6,369 nucleotides of DNA from positions 1-6,369 of the forward strand of contig RECT01000325.1 of the NCBI GenBank assembly GCA_007693875.1, in the 5' to 3' direction. The position numbers and the translations under genes were made by a program. The stretch comes from Spirulina sp. DLM2.Bin59 (lineage in GTDB: Bacteria; Cyanobacteriota; Cyanobacteriia; Cyanobacteriales; Spirulinaceae). The notes beneath the pieces are model-generated. The model did not search any database and was not told the origin of the DNA. It saw only the letters and a program-made list of their open reading frames with translations. Below, piece by piece: positions 1 to 5,329 of this stretch. The stretch's first letter is position 1. Every line of letters begins with the position of its first letter.

Positions 1-2
1 TT

Positions 3-563
3 TTCACCACTAAGGAAATTGGCATGGGGACGGGGTTAGGGCTATCCGCCGTTTTAGGCATTGTCAGAAGCCATGGGGGGTTTATTGATGTTCAGAGTCA
101 AATCCATGGCGGTAGTCAGTTTCGGGTCTATTTGCCTGCGAACACGGCGGCCTTAACCGTGGCGGAGTATGCCCTAGAACTCTGCTCTGGGGCAGGGGAG
201 TTGATTTTAGTGGTGGATGATGAGGAGGCCATTCGCCAGGTGGTTAAAACGATGTTGGAAACCTATCAATACCGGGTAATTACCGCCAGCCATGGTTTAG
301 ATGCCATTGCCCGCTATGCGGAGCAAAAGGCAGAAATTGCGGTGGTCATTGTCGATTTAATGATGCCGATTATGGATGGGGGGGCGACGTTGCCGCTCCT
401 ACAACAAATTAATCCGGCGGTGAAGGCGATCGCCATGAGTGGCCTCAACGCCAGCGAAGCGGCCCAAAATGCCAAACGTCAGGGGTTTGCCGCCTTTTTG
501 GATAAACCCATCCACACGCAGGATCTCCTCAAAACCCTCCGTCATTGCCTCACCAGTAATTGA
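3..563 (+). CDS. Hybrid sensor histidine kinase, C-terminal part (ATPase G2 box + receiver domain), 5' truncated by window edge
   Basis: The reading frame is open from the first bases and starts in mid-protein. FTTKEIGMGTGLGLS (nt 3-47) combines the F-box-type FTTK and the G2 ATP-lid glycines of a histidine-kinase HATPase_c domain. It is followed by the usual final strands (HGGFIDVQS, GSQFRVYLP). After a linker of about 20 residues comes a complete receiver domain, nt ~198-560. It has the acidic pair DD (216-221), the phospho-acceptor Asp in VDLMMP (354-356), the conserved Ser in AMSG and the Lys of LDKP (504-506). The autophosphorylated kinase would pass phosphate to its own Asp, as in hybrid kinases of phosphorelays. 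The His-containing dimerisation domain and the sensor region lie outside the window, so the signal cannot be named. The ATG at nt 24 sits inside the ATP-binding motif and is not the start. The gene converges with the minus-strand gene ending at 643. Confidence 0.93.
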   Translation, partial: FTTKEIGMGTGLGLSAVLGIVRSHGGFIDVQSQIHGGSQFRVYLPANTAALTVAEYALELCSGAGELILVVDDEEAIRQVVKTMLETYQYRVITASHGLDAIARYAEQKAEIAVVIVDLMMPIMDGGATLPLLQQINPAVKAIAMSGLNASEAAQNAKRQGFAAFLDKPIHTQDLLKTLRHCLTSN

Positions 564-580
564 ACAAAAATAGCGACGCA

Positions 581-611
581 CTCCCCCACCTCACCGCAGG
601 CAGGTGGGGAG
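581..611 (-). terminator. Possible intergenic terminator hairpin between convergent genes
   Basis: CCCCACCT (584-591) and AGGTGGGG (602-609) form a perfect 8-bp GC-rich stem with a 10-nt loop. It can extend by two more pairs past one bulged C. It lies between the stop codons of two convergent genes. On the minus strand a short T run (566-570) follows, but 14-18 nt after the stem, and on the plus strand there is no T run. The hairpin is certain. Its role as a terminator, best for the minus-strand operon, is inferred. Confidence 0.45.
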
Positions 612-642
612 AGCTTCATCCCAAGAGGATGCCAACCGAGGG

Positions 643-1794
643 TCAATTCCCGATTGCGGCTCTGAGTTGCTGTAACACCCAATCAAACCGCTCCAACACC
701 GGCTCCAAGGCATCATCATCGGGCAACGTCGAAAGCTGAAAATTGGGTAAACGCCGCTCTAGGGGGTTCGTCGGTAGCGCCAAACCAATGCCACTGAACC
801 GATTGCGCAGTTCATACCAACCCTCTTCCTCATTAAAGGGTGGGCTCGCCGCATAACCCTCCGAAGCAATTTGCAATGTGCCGTTAATCCCCACCGCAAA
901 CAGCTCCACCAAAGGCGACGGGAACTTTAACCGCGCCGTAAAGCCGCCGTAGACATCCCCCGTTCCCCATTGGAGATAGAGGTCGTTGGGATGATCTTCG
1001 ATCCAGTTGTAGAGGTCACGCACCAAGGCCATCTCGTCCTCCCCATAGCGGGCGGCATATTCCATCAAGAAGGAAACCTTATCCCACTGTCGCCGCTCCC
1101 GAGCGGTGCTGGATTTTTTCTGTTGAGCTTCGGCGGTTTTGCCGATGACGTTGGAAACAAGGGTTTTGAGGCCATTTTCCGGGCTGACGTATTGTTTAAT
1201 TTCTACCGCCAACACTTCCGCCGGATCCATCTGCTTATTGAGGAATTCAATCACCCGTTGCATTGCCGCCGGAATTTGATCCGCCACAAACACGAGCCGA
1301 ATTTTTCCCGCTTGGAGATTCGTCTTCACCTGTTGCCAAAACTGTTCTTCATCGGCATTTTCCCCCAAAAAATCCTCAAAAACCTGTTCCGGGTCGCGGT
1401 TTTGGCGACGACAGTTGATTTCAAACTGATCCAAAATCGACTCCACGGGCCAATACAGCACCGCATTGGCGGCATAGTCGAGCATTTGGCCAATGATTTC
1501 CCGGCGGGGGCGATATTCTCCCTCATGCTGGACTTCCACTAACGTCGGGATGGCTTGATGATCCAGGAAAAGATGGTTCAACGACCACCGCTCCATCCCC
1601 ATGTCATCGGTGGGAATTGTGCCGGTGCGTTTAATTAAAAGCCACTGGTTAAACCGTTGATCATGGTGATCAATGCCCAAGAGGTTGGGGTATTTTTCCA
1701 CCAGTTCTTGGAGGAGGGCTTCTGAATCGTAGGGTTTTTCGGCCATGGCAACCAGTTGATTGTCGCCTTGAATGAGATAGATCCCACCGCTCAT
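643..1794 (-). CDS. PD-(D/E)XK nuclease-like protein of unknown function, second gene of dapF operon
   Basis: 383 aa. The N-terminal ~110 residues have the layout of a PD-(D/E)XK nuclease fold. A helix bears E25/E33 (LLQELVEKYPNLLG). Asp78 follows in HLFLD, then IPTLVEVQ with E87-x-Q89, and then the helix RREIIGQMLDYAAN with Gln103. Homologous proteins usually carry E-V-K at the third motif; here it is E-V-Q, a variant found in some active restriction enzymes such as BglII. Residues ~150-205 (FVADQIP, FLNKQMDPAEVLAVEIKQY) continue the family pattern. A second domain (~230-330, GTGDVYGGF..LFAVGINGTLQI) lies after a charged linker rich in K, R, E and Q. No signal peptide or membrane segment is seen. 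The start codon overlaps the dapF stop as ATGA, so translation is probably coupled; an internal Met17 is the alternative start. DNA repair or defence is conceivable, but the substrate is unknown. Confidence 0.85.
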   Translation of the reverse strand: MSGGIYLIQGDNQLVAMAEKPYDSEALLQELVEKYPNLLGIDHHDQRFNQWLLIKRTGTIPTDDMGMERWSLNHLFLDHQAIPTLVEVQHEGEYRPRREIIGQMLDYAANAVLYWPVESILDQFEINCRRQNRDPEQVFEDFLGENADEEQFWQQVKTNLQAGKIRLVFVADQIPAAMQRVIEFLNKQMDPAEVLAVEIKQYVSPENGLKTLVSNVIGKTAEAQQKKSSTARERRQWDKVSFLMEYAARYGEDEMALVRDLYNWIEDHPNDLYLQWGTGDVYGGFTARLKFPSPLVELFAVGINGTLQIASEGYAASPPFNEEEGWYELRNRFSGIGLALPTNPLERRLPNFQLSTLPDDDALEPVLERFDWVLQQLRAAIGN

Positions 1795-2690
1795 GATGCT
1801 TGGTGTCCGTTAGTGAATCGGTTGGCAGTCGTCGTCTCAAAATTGAGGGTGAATGTCCCTGTAAAGACGTTTTGGGCGGGGCCGGTCATGTAAATCCGCT
1901 GATTGTCGGGGTTCCAGTGGATCACAAGGTTGCCGCCGGGGAGTTCGACGGTGGTGGTGCGATCGCACTTTCCATTTAACACCCCCGCCACGACGGCAGC
2001 ACAGGCCCCCGTCCCACAGGCGAGGGTAATGCCCGCGCCCCGTTCCCAAACCCGCATTTTTAAATAATCCCGCGCCACCACTTCGATAAATTCCGTATTA
2101 ATCCGTTGGGGAAAGGCGGGATGGTGTTCAAATTGTGGCCCCAGGGTGGCGAGGGGGATGGCCGCTAGATCGGGGACGAAGGTAATACAATGGGGGTTGC
2201 CCATGCTCACACAGGAGACTTCCCAGGGTTGATCCCCTACGGTGAGGGGTTGGGCGATCGCCTTTTCCCCGGCTGCAACTAACGTGGTGGGGATTTCCTC
2301 AGCCAGTAAGCGGGGCAGACCCATATCCACCGTTACCTGGCCATCGGGTTGCAGTTGGGGGGCGATGACTCCGGCGAGGGTATGGATTTGATAGGTTTGA
2401 TCCGCCGTGGGGGGTAAACCTTCCAGTTGGGCTAAAAACCGGGCTAGGCAACGAATGCCATTGCCGCACATCTCCGGCTCTGAACCATCAGAGTTGAGAA
2501 TGCGCATCGTGTAATCGGTTCCCCCCTGACCCGGGAGGGCGAAAATCACGCCATCGGCCCCAATGCCAAAATGGCGATCGCACAGCGTCACCGCCTGGTC
2601 AGGGGTCAAGGTTAAATCCAGGCTGTGGCGATGGTCGATGAGAATAAAATCATTGCCAAGGCCGTGATACTTGCTAAACTCGATGGGCAT
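1791..2690 (-). CDS. dapF: Diaminopimelate epimerase DapF
   Basis: 299 aa from the chosen start. DapF interconverts LL- and meso-diaminopimelate in the cytoplasm, the last step before lysine formation and the source of meso-DAP for peptidoglycan. It is a cofactor-independent two-cysteine racemase. Both catalytic cysteines are present in their signature contexts: Cys75 in EMCGNGIRC and Cys225 in ERGAGITLACGTGACA. Other family motifs are the N-terminal KYHGLGNDFILID, RHFGIGADG, NSDGSEPEMCGNG and the central MGNPHCITFV. Length is normal for the family (about 270-300 aa). The ATG at 2690 is preferred over an in-frame ATG at 2717 for two reasons. An AAGGA Shine-Dalgarno sequence lies 5 nt upstream of it, and family similarity begins at MPIEFSKYHG. 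It is divergent from hfq and is followed by the nuclease-like gene with a 4-bp overlap. Confidence 0.97.
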   Translation of the reverse strand: MPIEFSKYHGLGNDFILIDHRHSLDLTLTPDQAVTLCDRHFGIGADGVIFALPGQGGTDYTMRILNSDGSEPEMCGNGIRCLARFLAQLEGLPPTADQTYQIHTLAGVIAPQLQPDGQVTVDMGLPRLLAEEIPTTLVAAGEKAIAQPLTVGDQPWEVSCVSMGNPHCITFVPDLAAIPLATLGPQFEHHPAFPQRINTEFIEVVARDYLKMRVWERGAGITLACGTGACAAVVAGVLNGKCDRTTTVELPGGNLVIHWNPDNQRIYMTGPAQNVFTGTFTLNFETTTANRFTNGHQAS

Positions 2691-2762
2691 GGGAATCCTT
2701 GCAGATGTTAAATCCAACAGTGGCGGGGTTCGCCATTCTTAATTCATTGAGCGTATTCCATT
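2691..2762. promoter_or_regulatory. Divergent dapF/hfq intergenic region
   Basis: Only 72 bp separate the two divergent start codons, so the promoters must overlap each other or reach into the genes. A small hairpin, TGGCG (2721-2725) / CGCCA (2731-2735) with loop GGGTT, lies in the middle. The dapF side has the Shine-Dalgarno AAGGA (minus strand, 2696-2700). The hfq side has no obvious Shine-Dalgarno sequence. No convincing -35/-10 pair was found on either strand, so promoter positions are left open. Confidence 0.5.
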
Positions 2763-2978
2763 ATGGCTGAATTTGAAACTGGATTCCCCAGTGTGCGCCA
2801 AATCCAACGATGTGTTGCCGATAAACAGGGGGTAGAGATTAAACTCCTGACAGGGGATATTTTTCTGGGAACAGTGCTATGGCAAGATCCCCAATGTCTT
2901 TGCCTTGCGGATGCCAATGGTGAGCAGATTTTGCTTTGGCGGCAGGCGATCGCCTATCACAAGGCTGTCACCGCCTAG
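2763..2978 (+). CDS. hfq: Cyanobacterial-type RNA chaperone Hfq (short, divergent)
   Basis: 71 aa, a single Sm/LSm domain with almost no C-terminal tail. The opening FETGFPSVRQIQ matches the FDSGLPSVRQVQ start that I recall for Synechocystis Hfq. VEIKLLTGDIFLGTVLWQD (24-42) is the Sm1 motif, and GEQILLWRQAIAYHK (53-67) is Sm2. The YKH signature that contacts U-rich RNA in E. coli Hfq is missing; the equivalent place reads WRQAIAYH. This agrees with published reports that cyanobacterial Hfq binds RNA poorly and works in Synechocystis through the pilus ATPase PilB1 in motility. The protein probably forms a cytoplasmic hexamer. Family assignment is firm; the motility role in this organism is inferred by analogy. 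No strong Shine-Dalgarno sequence precedes the ATG. Confidence 0.92.
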   Translation: MAEFETGFPSVRQIQRCVADKQGVEIKLLTGDIFLGTVLWQDPQCLCLADANGEQILLWRQAIAYHKAVTA

Positions 2979-3004
2979 CCCCCCTATTGAAATATCCTGA
3001 AACC

Positions 3005-3100
3005 ATGTTATTGAATCGCGCCTTCCCCCGACTCACCCTAACGGCCGCCTGCGTCAGTCTCCTCAGCGCCGTAGCCCCCACCCTTCCCACAATTGATTGA
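3005..3100 (+). pseudogene. Short signal-peptide-like ORF, possibly a frameshifted small exported protein
   Basis: This ATG-started ORF of 31 codons encodes a short basic N-region (MLLNRAFPRL), an apolar stretch (LTLTAACVSLLSAVA) and an A-x-A motif (AVA, residues 22-24), then stops at TGA. The shape is that of a Sec signal peptide with nothing to export. The adjacent +1 frame is open straight after the stop (GAT CCC CTC..., from 3099). It runs to a TGA at 3222-3224, overlapping the ATG of the next gene as ATGA. A 1-nt or 4-nt length change in the ATTGATTG repeat at 3092-3099 would join the two halves into a protein of about 70 aa. No Shine-Dalgarno sequence precedes the ATG. I do not recognise the protein, and a chance ORF remains possible. 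Confidence 0.3.
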
Positions 3101-3113
3101 TCCCCTCAACGTT

Positions 3114-3179
3114 ATTGTCCTCTCCGGAGGAAAAATCTTCCCGTTTGTCCCGTTTTTACGGCAAGATAGGGAGGACAAT
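3114..3179. repeat. Long-range inverted repeat with nested small palindromes upstream of the ComFB gene
   Basis: ATTGTCCTC (3114-3122) and GAGGACAAT (3171-3179) are perfect 9-bp inverted arms, extendable inwards by a G-T wobble and one C-G pair. Inside lie the palindrome CTCCGGAG (3122-3129), a GGAA/TTCC mini-stem (3129-3132/3138-3141) and a CCGT-TTTT-ACGG hairpin (3150-3161). Together they could fold as one branched RNA leader ending about 40 nt before the ComFB start codon. No known riboswitch was recognised. The symmetry is directly visible; a regulatory role is inference. Confidence 0.4.
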
Positions 3180-3220
3180 CATCCCCCTTGCCTCGGCCCC
3201 AACAGCGATAAATTAAGGTT

Positions 3221-3757
3221 ATGAGTATTGAGCGAATTGTTGAACAAGCCCTTTCCGACGGCTACCTCACTCCCACAATGGAGGCGGAGGTGGGGCGGAT
3301 TTGTGACACCGCTTCGGAGTTATCCATTGAGGAATATATGGCGTTGGATCGCCTCATGGGGGCGTTGCTCACTGGGGAGGTGGTGGCCGTACCCCGGAAG
3401 CAATTTATCAATGTCATGGAAGAGCTGGTGTTGAGTGAATCCATTGGCCGGGTGGCGGAGCTGGATGCCAGTATTGACCCGCCCTTGGATGTGGGGGATA
3501 TTGCCGCCTATGCCCTCAATCGCTTGCCCCCCCTCTATGCCACCACAGAAGAGGGGGCCAGCTACCAACGCAAAAAGGCGAAGGAAGAGTTACAGGGTTT
3601 GATCCGGGAGCAGATCAACGAGGCCATTTCTCGCAATTTGCAGGCTCCTGATCCCAATCCCGATCGCCAAGCCTTTAAGAGTAGCGATGTGCTGAAACAG
3701 GTGAACCATTTGCTCCAGTCCCATGCTCGTCAGTATGAGTCTAGCAATCCTAGTTAG
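3221..3757 (+). CDS. ComFB-domain protein (putative cyclic-dinucleotide receptor)
   Basis: 178 aa, no signal peptide or membrane segment. The core (residues ~60-130) matches the late-competence ComFB family: FINVMEELVLSE (62-73), then DVGDIAAYALNRLPPLYATTEEGASYQRK (90-118), where the ALNRLPP.Y..SEEG pattern is the hallmark. An N-terminal helical extension of about 58 residues (EQALSDGYLTPTMEAEV...EEYMALDRLMGALLTGEV) is common in cyanobacterial members. The C-terminus is helical and polar. Published work shows that cyanobacterial ComFB-type proteins (CdgR in Anabaena, Slr1970 in Synechocystis) bind cyclic di-nucleotides and affect cell size or motility, so a second-messenger receptor is a fair guess. 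The TAAGG before the ATG is only 2 nt away, too close for a good Shine-Dalgarno sequence. That fits coupling to an upstream reading frame, which overlaps this start as ATGA in the +1-frame ORF. Confidence 0.88.
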   Translation: MSIERIVEQALSDGYLTPTMEAEVGRICDTASELSIEEYMALDRLMGALLTGEVVAVPRKQFINVMEELVLSESIGRVAELDASIDPPLDVGDIAAYALNRLPPLYATTEEGASYQRKKAKEELQGLIREQINEAISRNLQAPDPNPDRQAFKSSDVLKQVNHLLQSHARQYESSNPS

Positions 3758-3817
3758 TTTCCCTTAGTTCATCCACTGGGGTTGATCCGTCGTTTGGCTG
3801 AACTTGAGGGGCTGGGG

Positions 3818-3873
3818 CGGGAACATTCCTGAAACCCTTGCGTCCTCATGGGAAGAAGGGTAAAACGTTCCCG
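3818..3873. repeat. Inverted repeat CGGGAAC / GTTCCCG spanning the sigma-gene promoter
   Basis: CGGGAAC (3818-3824) and GTTCCCG (3867-3873) are perfect 7-bp inverted arms separated by 42 bp. The left arm contains the proposed -35 element of the ECF promoter, and the right arm lies 11 bp before the sigma start codon. It could be two operator half-sites or a coincidence of the GGAAC element. Confidence 0.35.
3820..3845 (+). promoter_or_regulatory. ECF-sigma-type promoter of the sigma factor gene (-35 GGAAC, -10 CGTC)
   Basis: GGAAC (3820-3824) is followed after exactly 16 bp by CGTCC (3841-3845). GGAAC with CGTC at 16-17 bp is the classic promoter form recognised by many ECF sigma factors, which commonly transcribe their own gene. 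Transcription would start near 3851-3853, leaving a leader of about 32 nt before the ATG at 3885. Among the GGAAC occurrences I checked in the window, no other has a correctly spaced CGTC. Confidence 0.6.
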
Positions 3874-3884
3874 AGTACGATCCC

Positions 3885-4544
3885 ATGAGTCAATCTGTTT
3901 TTGCAACTTGGTCAACCCTTGAGGCTCACTCACCTTCGCCTTTGGTGTCGTTCAACAAATTACCCAACTACGACCTGATCTTGCGCTGCCAACAGGGGGC
4001 TAAACCTGATCGCGATGCATTCTCTGAATTGCTGCGCCGTTATCAGCCCCATGTGGAACGGATCCTTTACCACCTCGCCCCTGATTGGCAAGACCGTGCC
4101 GATTTGGTGCAAGAGGTTTGGATTCGGGTTTATCGCAATATCAACCGCTTGAAAGAGCCGAGTAAATTCAAAGGCTGGTTAGGGCGCATTGCCACTAACC
4201 TGTTCTACGATGAACTGCGGAAACGGAAACGGAATGCGCCCCCCCTCTCCCTCGATGCGCCTCGGCGGATGGATGATGGAGAGATGACCTGGGAAATTGC
4301 CTGTGATGCGCCCCGGCCCGATGATCAGTTGGCCACCCGTGAGTTTTATGAAAAACTGCACCTGGCGATCGCCGATCTCCCCGAGGCCTTCCGTACCACG
4401 ATTGTGCTGCGGGAAATCCAAGGGCTAGCCTATGAGGAAATTGCCGAAATGACGGGGGTTTCCCTCGGTACGGTGAAGTCGCGCATTGCCCGCGCCCGCC
4501 TCAAACTGCAAGAGGAGTTAACGCCCTATTTGACCCATGAGTAA
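3885..4544 (+). CDS. sigG: ECF (group 3) RNA polymerase sigma factor, SigG-like
   Basis: 219 aa. Only regions 2 and 4 are present, the ECF hallmark. Region 2 spans ~45-116: DAFSELLRRYQP, DLVQEVWIRVYRNI (core binding), then FKGWLGRIATNLFYDELRKRKR for -10 recognition. A variable linker follows at ~117-152. Region 4 spans ~155-212: LPEAFRTTIVLREIQGLAYEEIA and the helix-turn-helix MTGVSLGTVKSRIARARLKL for -35 recognition. The N-terminal extension of ~28 residues is longer than in most ECF factors. Gene order with a downstream membrane anti-sigma-like gene resembles Synechocystis sigG (slr1545) and its neighbour as I remember them, hence the symbol. SigG is thought to respond to envelope stress. 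A GGAAC/CGTC promoter 40 bp upstream suggests autoregulation. The Shine-Dalgarno sequence is weak, so the exact start is the least certain point. Confidence 0.93.
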   Translation: MSQSVFATWSTLEAHSPSPLVSFNKLPNYDLILRCQQGAKPDRDAFSELLRRYQPHVERILYHLAPDWQDRADLVQEVWIRVYRNINRLKEPSKFKGWLGRIATNLFYDELRKRKRNAPPLSLDAPRRMDDGEMTWEIACDAPRPDDQLATREFYEKLHLAIADLPEAFRTTIVLREIQGLAYEEIAEMTGVSLGTVKSRIARARLKLQEELTPYLTHE

Positions 4545-4592
4545 GCCCATGGTTACTGTGGGGGGGATCTAGCGATCGCCGATCAAAGGGGC

Positions 4593-4616
4593 TAGAATAT
4601 AGACTAAAAAATAGTC
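4593..4616 (+). promoter_or_regulatory. Possible -10 box and small hairpin before the anti-sigma gene
   Basis: The 109-bp gap between sigma and anti-sigma genes holds TAGAAT (4593-4598), one or two mismatches from the housekeeping -10. It is followed at once by a GACTA-AAAAA-TAGTC hairpin (4602-4616). No good -35 lies 16-18 bp upstream. A second, sigma-independent promoter for the anti-sigma gene is possible but weakly supported. Confidence 0.3.
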
Positions 4617-4641
4617 AGCTTCGGAGATTTGTCAAGTCGCT

Positions 4642-4650
4642 AGGGGGTGA
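4642..4650 (+). promoter_or_regulatory. Strong ribosome binding site that fixes the anti-sigma start
   Basis: AGGGGGTGA matches the ideal AGGAGGTGA in eight of nine positions. Its AGGGGG core ends 6 nt before the ATG at 4654. This argues for that start rather than the internal Met33 codon at 4750. Confidence 0.7.
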
Positions 4651-4653
4651 ATC

Positions 4654-5241
4654 ATGACATCCAATCATAACCGGTCTCTCACACACCATCTCGATGATTC
4701 CCTTGGGAATCCAGCCTATTGCTCTGATTTTTCTGATCTAGATTCACCCATGGACATTTACCAACGCGATCGATTTGAACTCCTCAGTGCCTATTTAGAT
4801 GGCGAGGTTAGCCCCTCGGAGCGTCAGCAAGTCCAAGACTGGCTTGAGCATGATCCGGCTGCACAGGAACTGCACCAACGCCTCACGCAACTGCGCTACG
4901 GGTTGCAAACGCTGCCCACCCCGGTTTCAGAAACTTCTGCGGATGCTCTCCTGGCCGGTGTATTTGCTCAGGAAGAGCAACGGCAAAGCCGATTCCGTCG
5001 GGTCGCTTGGGGTGGAGGGGCGATCGCCGCCGTCGTCGTGGGTGCGTTATCCTTCCTTGCTCCCCAATCCCCCCTGGCCCCCCGCTTTGCCCAAACCCCA
5101 GACCCTGAAGCTGATGGATCAAGTCTCCTGATCGCCGTTAGCCAGCCGGTGGTGGATATTCCCCTCGCTCCTGATGCGATTAAGGATCTGAGCATTTCCA
5201 TTGACCGGCCGGTGGTGGACATCCCCACTGCTCAATATTAG
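4654..5241 (+). CDS. Putative membrane anti-sigma factor, zinc-less, partner of the SigG-like factor
   Basis: 195 aa. Residues ~39-88 resemble the anti-sigma domain of RsgI/RseA/ZAS-type regulators: RFELLSAYLDGEVSPSERQQV then WLEHDPAAQELHQRL. The pattern AYLDGE-S-ER is typical, but the C-x2-C pair that binds zinc in ZAS proteins is absent (HDPAAQE at that place). One transmembrane helix follows at ~117-136 (VAWGGGAIAAVVVGALSFLA), preceded by basic residues RFRR, so the N-terminus is predicted cytoplasmic. The outer tail of about 58 residues is Pro-rich and contains PVVDIP twice (165-170, 186-191). Known logic: such proteins hold the ECF sigma factor at the membrane and release it after proteolysis. 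Position directly after the sigma gene supports the pairing; binding itself is inferred. A 38-residue polar leader precedes the domain. Confidence 0.83.
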   Translation: MTSNHNRSLTHHLDDSLGNPAYCSDFSDLDSPMDIYQRDRFELLSAYLDGEVSPSERQQVQDWLEHDPAAQELHQRLTQLRYGLQTLPTPVSETSADALLAGVFAQEEQRQSRFRRVAWGGGAIAAVVVGALSFLAPQSPLAPRFAQTPDPEADGSSLLIAVSQPVVDIPLAPDAIKDLSISIDRPVVDIPTAQY

Positions 5242-5272
5242 GCTCCTGATTAGTGGTTGCCACCCAATAGGA

Positions 5273-5304
5273 GGGGGAGATCTTCATCTCCCCCTTTGGT
5301 TTTT
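5273..5304 (+). terminator. Strong rho-independent terminator after the sigma/anti-sigma genes
   Basis: GGGGGAGAT (5273-5281) pairs perfectly with ATCTCCCCC (5286-5294) around a CTTC loop. One more A-T pair extends the stem, and TTTGG then TTTTT (5300-5304) follow. It begins about 30 nt after the anti-sigma stop and is a classical intrinsic terminator for the plus strand. Confidence 0.9.
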
Positions 5305-5312
5305 GATGATCC

Positions 5313-5329
5313 GGGTCAAGCCATGACCC
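5313..5329 (-). other. Hairpin downstream of psb34
   Basis: GGGTCA (5313-5318) and TGACCC (5324-5329) form a 6-bp stem with an AGCCA loop, 24 bp beyond the psb34 stop on its transcript. No T run follows on the minus strand. It may serve as a 3' end stabiliser or weak terminator; together with the neighbouring stronger hairpin it separates two convergent units. Confidence 0.35.

Noticed and set aside
970..1542. Plus-strand ORF of 190 codons opposite the nuclease-like gene
   Set aside because: Its protein has no recognisable motif and is rich in F, H and I as expected from an antisense frame; the minus strand holds a coherent, operon-linked gene.
2691..2717. Longer dapF start at 2717
   Set aside because: Adds nine residues outside family similarity; the ATG at 2690 has an AAGGA Shine-Dalgarno sequence directly before it.
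3320..3568. Minus-strand 82-codon ORF inside the ComFB gene
   Set aside because: Lies wholly opposite a domain-bearing coding region; no motif or Shine-Dalgarno sequence of its own.
3758..3817. Search for a terminator after the ComFB gene
   Set aside because: No GC-rich stem followed by a T run is present, so readthrough towards the sigma gene cannot be excluded.
4799..5131. Plus-strand 110-codon ORF in another frame of the anti-sigma gene
   Set aside because: Shadow frame: composition rich in R, S and P, no domain, while the main frame has an anti-sigma domain, a membrane helix and a strong ribosome site.
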